Source of the DNA: Paroedura picta
Taxonomy: Eukaryota > Chordata > Lepidosauria > Squamata > Gekkonidae
Assembly (NCBI RefSeq): GCF_049243985.1
Contig: NC_135384.1
Span: 15,434,501 to 15,498,500 of the forward strand
DNA: 64,000 nucleotides
Direction: 5' to 3'
The notes below the pieces were generated by a model. The model was not told the DNA's origin and searched no databases. It saw nothing but the letters and a program-made list of their open reading frames with translations. Positions 54,350 to 64,000 of this stretch are shown in pieces (position 1 is the first letter of the stretch; each line of letters opens with the position of its first letter). Made by a program: the position numbers and the translations under genes.

Positions 54350-54900
54350 TTAGGTTAGCTACCTGCTGAAGGAGAATCTTCTGGATGTAATTTTCTATTA
54401 AACATTTTGTATTTATATTGAAACAAGACCACAAACTTAGAATCCTTAACTGAATGATTATTCTCCCTCAAATGTTGAACAAGGGAAATTTCCTAAACAA
54501 TATTGCATAAGTGGGATTTATATTCCATGATGAGTTTTTTTCAATGGACAGTTCTTACCCACATATGTTAAGCCACACACACATTCTAACAAGGCAACTG
54601 TATAACAAGCATTACAATTAGTGGGAAAAAGTTAAATCCTGGTACTACTACTCGCTTTGATTCATTAGCTTGATGACAAACACTACAGTTGCCCCACTTA
54701 AGGTGACCATGAACTGCAGAAAACTCTCTCTTGTTATGTTCAGTTTGTGTGATCATGTTGCCAAGATTCCTAGTTTGATGGTATCCTATTAAGGGAGGAT
54801 CTTAACAATCAGACAAGGATGAAATGATGTGCCAATGTTTTTCTACCTAGTCCATGAATAGATTGACTTTACTTGGTGGAACTGCCCATAGGAACCCCCC
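54350..54900 (-). mobile_element. Penelope-like element coding remnant
   Basis: On the minus strand ECVCGLTYVGKN, IMEYKSHLCN, LVQHLRENNHS and KDSKFVVL follow the order of the GIY-YIG endonuclease of Penelope-like elements (CxCGLxYVGKT, I.EHxS, VAxHFxExNH). To its right NLFMD suggests the end of the reverse transcriptase (ANLFMG). Broken by frame changes; old. Confidence 0.5.
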
Positions 54901-57524
54901 TCTCAAAAAAAGTAATGGTTACATCTAAAGAAAAAAATTAAATGGTGCTCATTCCCAAGGAAGTGTCTTTAGGATGGCCACCATGATGCAAGAATTTCAA
55001 AGTAATTGCAAACGTCAATCACATTTTTGCCAAGCTATCAAAACTCCTAATTCAGAATAATTCAGCTTTTGTTTTTCTATCAAAGATGTCTATGACATAA
55101 TATCCATGCCAGAAAACTTGCCAATGAACTCTATCAGGATGGGCAAAAGAGTCTAAGACAACCCTGACACAAGTGTTTCTCATTTACCTGTGTTCAAATG
55201 AGAATCTTTTACAGAAGAATGGTTCTTGCCACCGTTGCTTTAACAATATTAAATGTTTCCTGTGTCACTTGAGATTTTCTCTTTGGAGAACTGAGTTGTT
55301 ACTAACAATCCACAATCCACACACACACACAAAATTAAAAGCCAATTATAAGTATTTCTAAAGATCTATTACTGAAGAAAAAAAGCAACCATTCTTTGAA
55401 AAATGGATACGTACTACCAGTGTTAGTATCTGTGTTTGTATCTGTATATGCATTGCATCTACTTCAACATCAGAACTAGCAATAGTGAACAGCAGAGCTG
55501 CCAGGAAGTTTGGTCTCCTGCTGGAGCCCTGATAAGTTTACAAACCTCAGAAATCTACTATATCTCTATGCTTGCGATTCAGAAATGTCTGTTTTAGTCA
55601 CTCTTCTATGAACTGAAATTTTATTTTTGTGATGATCTCTGCTTCCTTGCACCAATTTTTTTCTAATAAAATATATGGATTTTCAGCATGGCTTGTGCAA
55701 CTATAAATGAACATGAGATATAAATGGACAAGAAAGAAGGCATGAAAAATTCATAGAGAAATTCTCCCGCTGGTCCCAGCTTTTTTCCCCTTCAGCTTCT
55801 CATAAAGCCCTTTTCAGTAAGAGGAAGGCTGTGGATCAGTGGTAAAAGCTCTGCTTTGCAAAGACATGGAGTGAGGAAGGTGAGGCAAGCAAGGGCCTTT
55901 GAAGCCTTGATCAGGGTAGAGCCAGGGAGGTGGGGGAAGATATTAAAGGAGGTTCTGAAAGGAGGTTGTGGAGGAATGGGGTCAGGGACATAGTAACTTG
56001 AGAACAATCTTGTTGCTGGTGTGAAGGTCTCAGGCAGCGGCTGAGCCCATCCTGAAACTTTTGGCATCTCCCAATGGAACAGTGGAATTTAACAGGATGG
56101 TAGAGGGCAGTGCAACCTCAGAGGTTCTAAAGGGACCCAACAATATTTGAATTTGCCTCTCCACTGTTACTGCTACAGTTGCTTTCTACCTTTATGACAC
56201 CGTTTTATCCACTGTTTGTGTAAATGTTGTGGCTCTCTCTTCCATGAACATGATTAATGAAACAAATGAATACAAATAACAGGTGCGGTAGTATACAAAA
56301 ATGGTTCCAATCGACAAGGAAAAGTAATTTTTTTCACTTTATTGATATTATTTTCATGATTAGTGACCCTTTTTTGCTGAACTTGGTGCTCAATAGAAAA
56401 AAAAATACAGGTTTGAACCCAACCAACATTTCCGCTGGAGAAAAAGAAAGTCCCCTTAGAGTACCAAAAAATGTGATGCTGGGGACCTGCATGCACAAGG
56501 CCTTGGTTGCTGGAAGTGATGGAAAAGAGATACATTCAGAAATATTAAATGAAGTTGCCTGGGTTCTGCTATAAATCAGAAACCACTCTAGGTGTTGTTT
56601 GAAGTTCTTCTGGAATTACAGTTAAGCTCCATACTACAGAGATCAGATCTCCTGGAGAAAATAGCTCTTTTGGAGGGTGGATTCTATGGCATCAAATATA
56701 TGTTGAGCCCCCCCCCCCCTAAAAAAAACAAAACAAAAAAAACTTCCCAGGCTCTGCCCTCAAATTTCCAGGAGTTTCCCAACTTTGTCAATAAGTTCCC
56801 AACTTTGTCAATAAGTGACACCATCTGTGTTCATCATGCTGAGCTCTTTGTAGACATTTGGGGATATAAATATTAGTGTCTCCATATAAAGCCAGTTGAC
56901 AATACATTGAACATAGTCAAGAAACAGATTGCAGAACTGTGAGGTTATTCTTAGAAGACTTAACAGATGCTTTGGGCTGATCCTGCGTTGAGCAGGGGGT
57001 TGGACTAGATGGCCTGTATGGCCCCTTCCAACTCTACGATTCTGTGATTCTATGCTTATAAAAAGCATCTAAATGCTAAATCACTTGAAGGCGACAAACC
57101 TAGATGTGTGAAAGCAACTTTAAGGATTTCTCCTTACAACTTCAAAAGGCACCCTATGTCTGAAACTGACCACTGAGCAGACATTGCAGCACTATGTTGG
57201 GAGGGGAGGTGTGGCCTTTGGGTGGGAGTTTTGAAGTCATTTTGCTTGTGAATTTCCTTAAATTTGGGGAAGCAAGAAAGGGGGGAAATGGGACAGTAGG
57301 ACTTTCAAAAGAAATGGATATACAGTAAGCGGAAAATGAACTGAGCCTTGAAAAGAACTAAATCCATGAAGAAGCATAGCCTGACCCACCTGCAAAGTTA
57401 AAGTGTGTTGGCATGTAAGAAAAATACACCTGAGGGAAATGCTGGGTAAAAGTGAAGGGAAAGACCAGTGCATAAAAGGCCCTATTCTCTTTCTCTAAAG
57501 CTCAGTTGATTTTGTTTTTATATT
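54901..57524. other. long intergenic stretch
   Basis: Holds a partial SINE head at about 55820-55870 ('gtggatcagtggtaaaagct'), a C run and A-rich run near 56708-56740, a 17-bp tandem ('cccaactttgtcaataagt' twice near 56780-56815) and a CR1 end at 56963-57056. No OR relic recognised. Confidence 0.4.
56963..57056 (+). repeat. CR1 LINE 3' end
   Basis: 'gctgatcctgcgttgagcag' through 'ccaactctacgattctgtga'; close to the young CR1 at 46762 but only about 90 bases long. Confidence 0.85.
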
Positions 57525-58496
57525 TTAAAAACTAGATTTCTGAAAGGCTGTGTGGTTAGCAATCTTTCTGAAACCCCTCTCCATGGCTTTCTTCACATCC
57601 TTGTTTCTGAGACTGTATATAAGGGGATTAAGCATAGGAGTCAAGACCGTGTAGAAGAGGGAGAAGACTTTCTTCACATATCTCAGGTTCCTTGAGCGTG
57701 GAAGCATATAGACAAGCATTAAAGTTCCATAAAAAAGGGCAACCACTGTGAGGTGAGAGGAGCAGGTGGAGAAGGCCTTTTGCCTTCCACTGGTGGATGG
57801 GATTCTGAGAATTGTCACAATGATCAATGTGTAAGATGTCAGCGTGAGTACAAAGGGAGGCATGGTGAATACACAGGCAAATATGAATGCAGTCATTTCT
57901 ACGACGCTAGTGTCACTGCAGGAGATTTCCTTTATGATGGGGGATAAATCACAGAGGTAATGATCAATTTTATTGGGGCCACAGAAAGATAATGCAGTCA
58001 CTGAAATGGTTGTGCTTGTGCTAACTAATACCCCACTTATCCAAGAAATGGCTGCTAAATGCAGGCACAACCTGCCACTCATGAGTGTGGTATAGTGCAG
58101 TGGTTTGCATACAGCTAAGTACCTGTCGTAAGACATCACAGAGAGGAGATAACATTCAGCACCTCCCAAGCATGCAAACAGATAAAACTGGATGAAACAG
58201 GCTTTGAGAGATATACCCCTGTCTCCAGTCAGAAGACTCGCCAACATTCTGGGCAAGATGGTTGAGCTGTAGCAGGATTCCAAGCAGGATAAGTTTCCCA
58301 GGAAGAAATACATGGGAGTTTGAAGGTGCCGATCTGCCAGAACTAGCAAAACAATGAGCAGGTTCCCAGACATGGTCACCAAGTAGATCACAAAGAAGAG
58401 CAGGAAAAGAGGCAGCTCCAATTGGGGGACATCTCCAAATCCCAAGAGGATGAATTCAGAAACAGTTGTTTGGTTTTGCCATTCTTCACTTGCCAT
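57525..58496 (-). CDS. olfactory receptor, class II, family 11-like
   Basis: A 323-residue odorant GPCR from the ATG at 58496 (MASEEWQNQTTVSEF). A longer frame from 58532 would start inside the pyrimidine tract of a likely acceptor ('tttttttgagatgcag', three bases before this ATG), so the shorter start is chosen. NQT glycosylation site, LQTPMYFFL, LSCLESCYSS, MSYDRYLAVC, loop 2 (FCG, YLCD, ISCSD), KAFSTCSSHL, FYGTLMLVYMLP and NPLIYSLRN are present. The helix 6-7 block VFSLFYTVLTP is typical of family 11/6 receptors. Related to the partial gene at 63425 and distinct from the other pairs. Confidence 0.93.
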   Translation of the reverse strand: MASEEWQNQTTVSEFILLGFGDVPQLELPLFLLFFVIYLVTMSGNLLIVLLVLADRHLQTPMYFFLGNLSCLESCYSSTILPRMLASLLTGDRGISLKACFIQFYLFACLGGAECYLLSVMSYDRYLAVCKPLHYTTLMSGRLCLHLAAISWISGVLVSTSTTISVTALSFCGPNKIDHYLCDLSPIIKEISCSDTSVVEMTAFIFACVFTMPPFVLTLTSYTLIIVTILRIPSTSGRQKAFSTCSSHLTVVALFYGTLMLVYMLPRSRNLRYVKKVFSLFYTVLTPMLNPLIYSLRNKDVKKAMERGFRKIANHTAFQKSSF

Positions 58497-58532
58497 AGGC
58501 TGCATCTCAAAAAAAATAATAAAACATGACAT

Positions 58533-59254
58533 ATCTGATAGATTATTTAGGGATATATTTTGTCTAGCTCAAACTCAGCTTTTTATGCAAAAGGTACAGG
58601 TCTTGAATGGCTCAAAACTAAATCATTGTCTTCACTGGGTTGGATCCAATGACTTCCTTTTACTGGCTTGGATCCAGCAACTCTCGTTTTGGCTTGTATT
58701 TCAAGATAGTTGAATGGAGTCCAATGTTTCACATTGCTGGGGATTGATTTCAGCTATGAAAGTTCCTTCACATTAGACATTTGAAAACAGAAAACTAGCT
58801 AGCTGAAAGGCAGGTGCACCATGATAATGGAACATTCAATTCTACATAGAAATTGCCCTTCATTTTAACACAACAGGAATCTTAAGCAGGTGCTCAGCAA
58901 AAGTATCTAAGTGTACAGTGGCAGATTGATTAAAAAAAGAAACAATTCCATAGCAGGGATGATTAGAAAAGGCATTGGAAAAATGAAAGCCCAGTATCAC
59001 AATGCTCATCAATGATTATGTGCAGCCACATTTGGAAAAATATGTACAACTGCAGTCACTCCATATTCATTCATTCATTCATTCATTCATTCATTCATTC
59101 ATTCAATCATTCAATTTGTATTCAACCCCTCATTATCAAAGAGGATAGCTGGACTTGGTGCAGAAAAAGGCAACCAGTTCAAACAATTGGTTGAAGGACC
59201 TGTCTTTTAAAAAGTCTAAAACATCTGTGGCATTGTCATTTTAGAAAAAGATAA
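58533..59254. other. upstream flank of OR at 57525-58496
   Basis: No promoter placed. Contains an (ATTC)n microsatellite at about 59064-59104. Confidence 0.4.
59064..59104 (+). repeat. (ATTC)n microsatellite
   Basis: About ten ATTC units, then degenerate 'aatcattcaat'. Confidence 0.95.
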
Positions 59255-59458
59255 AATCAGGATATGGTGCAGGGGAGAAGCCATGGCTTGCTTGATGTCT
59301 GAACTTTGCATGCAGGAAACAGTCTGTGGCATCTCCAGTTAAAAGTATCATGGAAGAGGTGATGTGTAAAATTTCTATCTGAGACCTACTGTGAGTAACA
59401 AGTAGACAGTATTGATTTTGGTAAATCAGTTGACTAAGGCAGCTTCCCGCGTACATAT
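59255..59458 (+). repeat. SINE, 'tgcatgcagga...cagcttc' family
   Basis: 'aactttgcatgcaggaaaca', 'gcatctccagttaaaagtat' and 'actaaggcagcttcc' match a common squamate tRNA-derived SINE. Another copy lies at 60795. Confidence 0.65.
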
Positions 59459-59689
59459 GAATGTGAGGTCTAAGTTTCAATTATCATTGGGAGAAAATGT
59501 AGATGAAGCTTGTTCTGTTATAACCTTAGTATCTGGAAGTCACCCAATGAATTTGATTGCTAACAGACTCAGACAGAAGACAGAAAGTACTTCACATATT
59601 TAATATTGATTTTTTTTGCCATTTGCTGCAACAAGGTATGGTGGTGGCCATGAGCTTAGGTTGAAATCACAAGATATGTAACCTTAAAA

Positions 59690-59955
59690 TAAATTAGAAT
59701 CATGGAGCAACAGACTCTAATCTAGATAACTGGGTTTGATTCCCCACTCCTCCACATACAGTCAGCTTGGCGACCTTGGGCTAGTCACAGTTTTTAAAAA
59801 ATGGATCTTTCAAAGCAGTTCTCTCATAGCTCTCACAGTCCCACCTACCTCACAGGATATCCGTTGTAGGGAAAGGAAGGGAAGGTAATTGTAAGCCACT
59901 GAGACTTCTTAAGTTAGGGAAAAGTTGGGTATAAAAAACTGCTCTTCTTCATGAA
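59690..59955 (+). repeat. tRNA-derived SINE
   Basis: 'gggtttgattccccactcct', 'gaccttgggctagtcacagt', 'gtaattgtaagccactgaga', tail 'ctgctcttcttc'. Same family as 11212. Confidence 0.85.
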
Positions 59956-60179
59956 GGATAGGTCTGTGAATGGCCATCATTGCTAAATTTCATATCTAGA
60001 GTTAGTTAACTTCTGAATACTAATTGTTGAGAGAACATACAATGGGACTAGACTTTAATTAGGTTTGTATTTTTCACAGATGTATTATATTTGGTTAGAG
60101 AGATCCCCATCATAGCTACTGCTGAGTGATCAGCCTGAAAATAAGGCAAGAAATTTGTTTTGGAAGATTGCCTTCCTAT

Positions 60180-60365
60180 GTTCAAAAGTGCCCTCAAGTC
60201 ACAAATGACTTAAAGCAACCCCAGCATGAGGTTTTGAACGCAAGTGAGATGGATAGGTGGTTTGATATTGCCTTCCTTTGCAGAGTCTTCTTTGGTGGTC
60301 TCCAATCCGGATACCAATCTCGCTGATCCTCTGAGACCTGATGAGATCAGATTATACTATGCCAT
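60180..60365 (-). repeat. 5S-rRNA-derived SINE
   Basis: In + orientation 'gtctccaatccggataccaa' then 'ctctgagacctgatgagatc' matches the complement of 5S rRNA (GATCTCATCAGGTCTCAGAG). Diverged. Confidence 0.65.
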
Positions 60366-60794
60366 GACCCCTCCATTACCGCCATAAGAAAACAATAATC
60401 CCTACATGTGGTAGACCAACAAGAGAATAATGAATTGTTAAATTATGATTTACCGTATGGTTGGAATAGTTTCCTGAAGCTCTAGTAGGATCTGTTCCAT
60501 AGGCTAAAGCCACATCTTGTCATTCTCCATAGACACAAGTTGCATACTTTGTCCATCTGAAAAGTCTAAAAAGTTGTTTCCACTTCCTTGTTTTTCAAAT
60601 AGTGTTTCATGGATAACTTACATCTCTCTCTTCTCTTTCTAAACAGGTTTCCCTTTAATACTTTCAAACCCTATTTAATTTTACGATAAGATGCATGTCT
60701 CTACTGAATTATTATTTTTATTCTTTGAAGGAAAGTAGAATATTTCCCTTGATGTTTTCAGTAAGAGCTTACAATCCACTGGGAAGGCCAAGCA

Positions 60795-60990
60795 GAGAGG
60801 GCCTGTAGCTCAATGGTACTATACACATTTTTCAGGCAGAAGGTCTTTGACATCTCAAGTTAAGACTACCAGGCATCATTTGTTTTCTCAAAAGACCATT
60901 TTTTGAAAACCCTGGAGAACTGTTATCATTCAGGGGATATACAAATTCTTCCAACCCACTGGGACTCAATACAAGTTGAACTGATGCTCT
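60795..60990 (+). repeat. SINE, same family as 59255
   Basis: 'gggcctgtagctcaatggta' head and 'ggcagaaggtctttgacatc' body; diverged 3' half. Confidence 0.5.
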
Positions 60991-61059
60991 TTGCAGTTTC
61001 CATTGTTCTTTAATGTTATTATTGTCATTATATTATTGTTGTTTTTGTTATAACCTCAT

Positions 61060-61150
61060 TATTACTACAAATGGAGTTACCTGTATCATTTCTTGTTTCA
61101 TGTAAACCACCCTGAGCCTTTGGGGAGGGTGATAGATAGATAGATGTACT
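61060..61150 (+). repeat. L2-type 3' tail
   Basis: 'gtaaaccaccctgagccttt' and 'ggggagggtgatagatagat' is the usual end of an L2 or L2-tailed SINE. Confidence 0.5.
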
Positions 61151-61274
61151 TATTGTCTGCTTTTTCACCAATGATCTCAAACTATAAAGAATAACTTATT
61201 ATTATATATGCAAGAAAATGGGATGGAGAGAAATGGGGAAAACAAGCATTCATGTTGGGTAAATATGATGAGAT

Positions 61275-61740
61275 TGTCAGGATTGTTAAAAACCCTGCCA
61301 TGAATTAGCCTGAGTTCCTCCATGACAGTAGAAGAATGACCTTTGTAGTTCAGTGCCTAGGGCCCCCTGGCCATATATTATGCATGCCTGCTTTAAAACC
61401 AAAACTATGTAGATGTAGCTGTTATCTTTTGAAGCTGTGAATGTTCTCTCCTTTGAAGCCCTTGGTTGGGCCTGCATATTGTAACCATAACATCTTATCT
61501 GGGTCCGGAGACAGCCAAGGACATGTGAAAAGTAACACTGTTTTTTATTGCACCTGTCTCCTCTTCCTTCCTCCCCTCCCTTGGGAACTTTCAAGTTTTG
61601 GGCGGGAGAAATGTATTGATAAGAAGAAGCAAATCTGTCCACAGGCAGATTTGACTTCTCTAGTCTAGGTGTATGAAGTATCTCTCAATAAACGCTTTCT
61701 ATTTCAAGAAGCTTGTTGTGAGTCCTTGCAACGTCTGACA
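61275..61740 (+). mobile_element. solo LTR of a retrovirus-like element
   Basis: 466 bp with perfect terminal inverted hexamers TGTCAG...CTGACA, AATAAA at 61687-61692, and a perfect 5-bp target duplication GAGAT at 61270-61274 and 61741-61745. No internal genes adjoin it, so it is a solo LTR. Family not identified; different from the LTR at 40003. Confidence 0.8.
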
Positions 61741-61759
61741 GAGATAAGTGGTGGTGGGT

Positions 61760-61930
61760 GGAAAATGCTGCCAAGTCACAGATGACTTATGGCAACCCCA
61801 TAGGGTCTTCAAGGCAATAGATTTTCAGAGGTGGCTTGACATTGTTTGCCACCCCTGGTGTTCCTTGGAGGTCTCCCATCCATTTGACTAGCCAAGGTTG
61901 ATTCAGCTTATCTTCTGAGATCTGTATGGG
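61760..61930 (-). repeat. 5S-rRNA-derived SINE
   Basis: In + orientation 'gccaagtcacagatgactta', 'ttccttggaggtctcccatc' and 'cagcttatcttctgagatct': SINE body followed by the complement of the 5S head. Begins about 20 bases after the LTR. Confidence 0.7.
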
Positions 61931-62447
61931 GAAAAATTTAATAAAATTGCATGCTGATGAATGATCAGTATGGATTCTGAAGCCATCAGTTGACTCTTGC
62001 ACAAACCAAATGAACCAATTAACTTCACCAGTATGATGGAGTGAGTGATAGACCTATTTGGAATTATAACTACTACTAGAAACATTTCCGCTGATCCCTA
62101 CATGCACATGAATTATCTTAGTGAGTAAACAGAAGTTGTATCTAACCAGCTTTTCTGTTGATCAAGACAGAGGAAGGAGGTGTTCAGTGATTTCCTCCCC
62201 CCCCCGAAAAAGCTAGGTAGAAAACTATAGAACAGATATGAATAAAAGGCATGTGGGGATGGAATACAGTGGAAAATTGTGCACGGTTGAGTGAAAAAGC
62301 TGACTGTACAAATATAGGATTTCTATAAAATTAACCAATTCCAACCAACTCCACTGGCTACCAATTCATCATTTTCTGGCTGCTAATTTGGTCCTATGAA
62401 ATCATCCAGGGATCTCAAATGGCAACTGTCTTTTTATAAGTGTCTAT

Positions 62448-62745
62448 ACAAGGAGCCTATTGTGGTGCAGAGTGGTAAGCAGCAGAAATGAAGTCTGAAG
62501 CGATGTCCATGAGGTTGGGAGTTCAATCCCAGCAGCTGGCTCAAGGTTGACTCAGCCTTCCATGTTTCCGAGGTCGGTAAAATGAGTACCCAGCTTGCTG
62601 GGGGTTAAAACGGTAATGACTGGGGAAGGCACTGGCAAGGCCACCCTGTATTGAGTCTGCCAAGAAAACGCTAGAGGGCATCACCCCAAGGGTCAGACAT
62701 GACTCGGTGCTTGCACAGGGGATACCTTTACCTTTTATTTTAAAT
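62448..62745 (+). repeat. Sauria-type SINE, full length
   Basis: tRNA-like head 'agcctattgtggtgcagagt' with B-box-like 'gggagttcaatcccagcag', middle 'aaaatgagtacccagcttgc', and a BovB-like tail 'gtcagacatgactcggtgct' ending in 'acctttacctttta'. Diagnostic of squamates. Confidence 0.85.
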
Positions 62746-63099
62746 TATGACAACCAGTGTGTTAAACTCTGAGAATTGTAGCCTTTAAGTCTTTACTTAA
62801 CTACAAATTCACTTTCCCTGGAAGAATCCATTCAAAGGGAATTTTGCATTTTGGTTTTTAATCTTAATATATGAGAGCAGGTTTAAAAAAAGAAGGAGGA
62901 ATGTATAATTTATATTTTACTATTTATTTAAAACCAACCCACCAAGGCAACTAGCAAGTATTAACAAAATTACAGAAAGAGATCAATAACATTAGACTAG
63001 CAATAGAAATATTGAAAGAAAGAAAAAAACAAACAAACACCATTGCAGCAGTAGGAATGAAAAGCTAAAGTCAATCTATCAGATATAATTGGGTTTTAT

Positions 63100-63290
63100 T
63101 TAGTACATTTCTTTCTTGTCTTTACTCTTCCTTCATCTACTTTATCCTCACAACAATCCTATAATAAGGAAGATTTGTGGAGAGTGAGATTACCCAATGA
63201 ACTTCATGGCAGTGTGAGGATCTGAACCAGGGCCTCCCAGATCTTGGTCTACCGACTGTAATCAATATACTACACTGTCCGACATTTGCA
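63100..63290 (-). repeat. tRNA-derived SINE, older family
   Basis: In + orientation 'ctgaaccagggcctcccaga' and 'tggtctaccgactgtaatca' is the complement of a tRNA-like head; preceded by the usual 'cctcacaacaatcctataat'. Confidence 0.6.
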
Positions 63291-63424
63291 AACAATAATT
63301 GTTTGTATGCTTTAAAAATCCAGACATCTATCCAATACATTCTCTTTTTTTTCAGAAAGAGAAGGAAATTGCCAACAGCTAATTCACCAGATTGAGGCTG
63401 ATCTCTGCCAGTGCATGTCAATGT

Positions 63425-64000
63425 CTAAAAACTAGATTTCTGAAATGTTATATAGAAGGAGAGCTTCCCAATCCCTTTCCCCAAAGCTTCCTTCACTTCT
63501 TTGTTTCTCAAGCTATATATCAGGGGGTTGACCATGGGAGTCAGGACAGTATAAAAGAGAGAGAAGATTTTCTTCATATATCTGAGATTTCTTGACCTTG
63601 GGAGCATATAAACAAGCATGAGTGTCCCATAAAACAGGGCGACCACAATAAGGTGAGAGGAGCAGGTGGAAAAAGCCTTTTGCCTTCCAGTAATTGACTT
63701 GATTCTGAGGATAGTAGTTATGATGAAAGCATAGGATGTCAAGGTAAGTAGAAAAGGAGGCAGGGTAAAAATGCAGGCAAATATGAAGGCAGAGAGTTCG
63801 ACAAAATGTGTGTCACTACAGGAAATTTGTTTTATGTCAGGGATCACATCACAGAAGTAATGATCAATTTTGTTAGGGCCGCAGAAAGATAACCGTGACA
63901 CCCGGACAGTAATGCTTGTGCCAACCAAGATACCACTTACCCAAGACCCAGCTGCTAGCTGCACACATAACCTGCCATTCATGACTGTGGCATAATGCAG
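63425..64000 (-). CDS. olfactory receptor, class II, family 11-like (5' end off window)
   Basis: The C-terminal 191 residues of an odorant GPCR, entering from the right edge in frame (LHYATV, then MNGRLCVQLAAGSW). Loop 2 cysteines (FCG, YFCD, ISCSD), KAFSTCSSHL, FYGTLMLVYMLP and NPLIYSLRN are intact, and the end SSF matches the gene at 57525, its nearest relative here. The first six codons visible continue the LHY motif after helix 3, so the internal ATG at 63982 is not the start. Whether the missing half is intact cannot be seen. Confidence 0.9.
   Translation of the reverse strand: MHYATVMNGRLCVQLAAGSWVSGILVGTSITVRVSRLSFCGPNKIDHYFCDVIPDIKQISCSDTHFVELSAFIFACIFTLPPFLLTLTSYAFIITTILRIKSITGRQKAFSTCSSHLIVVALFYGTLMLVYMLPRSRNLRYMKKIFSLFYTVLTPMVNPLIYSLRNKEVKEALGKGIGKLSFYITFQKSSF

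Noticed and set aside
58497-58532. Longer N-terminus for the OR at 57525
   Set aside because: The extra 12 residues fall in the pyrimidine tract and acceptor; MASEEWQNQT fits the family.
62448-62560. Functional tRNA gene (A/B-box-like sequence), and the similar heads at 11212, 25849 and 59690
   Set aside because: These are SINE heads: no cloverleaf could be drawn, and each continues into a shared SINE body and tail.

Overview
The window reads as euchromatic intergenic DNA of a squamate reptile, most likely a lizard and perhaps a gecko. The evidence is the repeat content: CR1 LINEs with the ATTCTATG-type 3' tail, L2, a BovB 3' end, a SINE with the BovB-like 'ggtcagacatgactcggtg' tail (Sauria-SINE type), 5S-rRNA-derived SINEs, Penelope-like elements, and many tRNA-derived SINEs. 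The only host protein genes I can support are olfactory receptors (ORs). No tRNA, rRNA, CRISPR or bacterial-type feature is present.

Layout. There are nine complete single-exon class II OR coding regions: + strand at 229, 12100, 34291 and 43866; - strand at 4255-5205, 19184-20113, 28244-29173, 51352-52314 and 57525-58496. A tenth (63425-64000, - strand) runs off the right edge, and a short OR relic lies near 13.7 kb. Most look like the family 6/10/11 group. They form recent paralogue pairs: 229 with 12100, 19184 with 28244, 34291 with 43866 (about 95% identical in protein by eye), and 57525 with 63425. Each complete gene has a plausible splice acceptor 1 to 30 bases upstream of the ATG, which fits the usual OR plan of a non-coding 5' exon joined to one coding exon. 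Three genes carry a short upstream ORF that overlaps the start codon.

Region by region. 0-13 kb holds the 229/12100 pair, a lone OR that has lost both cysteines of one extracellular disulfide (4255), L2, SINE and Penelope debris, and an old Ty3/Gypsy gag fossil. 13-31 kb holds the 19184/28244 pair with matching upstream flanks, two Helitron-like ends, an L2 and another 5'-truncated LINE. 31-51 kb is a tandem segmental duplication: unit 1 about 31190-37995, unit 2 about 38409-51118. Comparing the units gives filled and empty sites for a solo LTR, CR1 copies and a LINE tail, and shows an internal inversion. 51-64 kb holds three ORs, a CpG-rich MITE, a Penelope endonuclease remnant, a second solo LTR and several SINEs.

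How it works together. This is a birth-and-death chemoreceptor cluster: each gene would be an odorant GPCR expressed singly in olfactory neurons, and the repeats supply both duplication breakpoints and relative dates. The points most worth a second look are the hammerhead-ribozyme-like core in a Penelope end (1278-1303), the paired disulfide loss, the overlapping uORFs, the dated insertions, and the 42-bp direct repeats around a LINE tail. I saw no clear new multi-gene system. All identities and family names are by eye.
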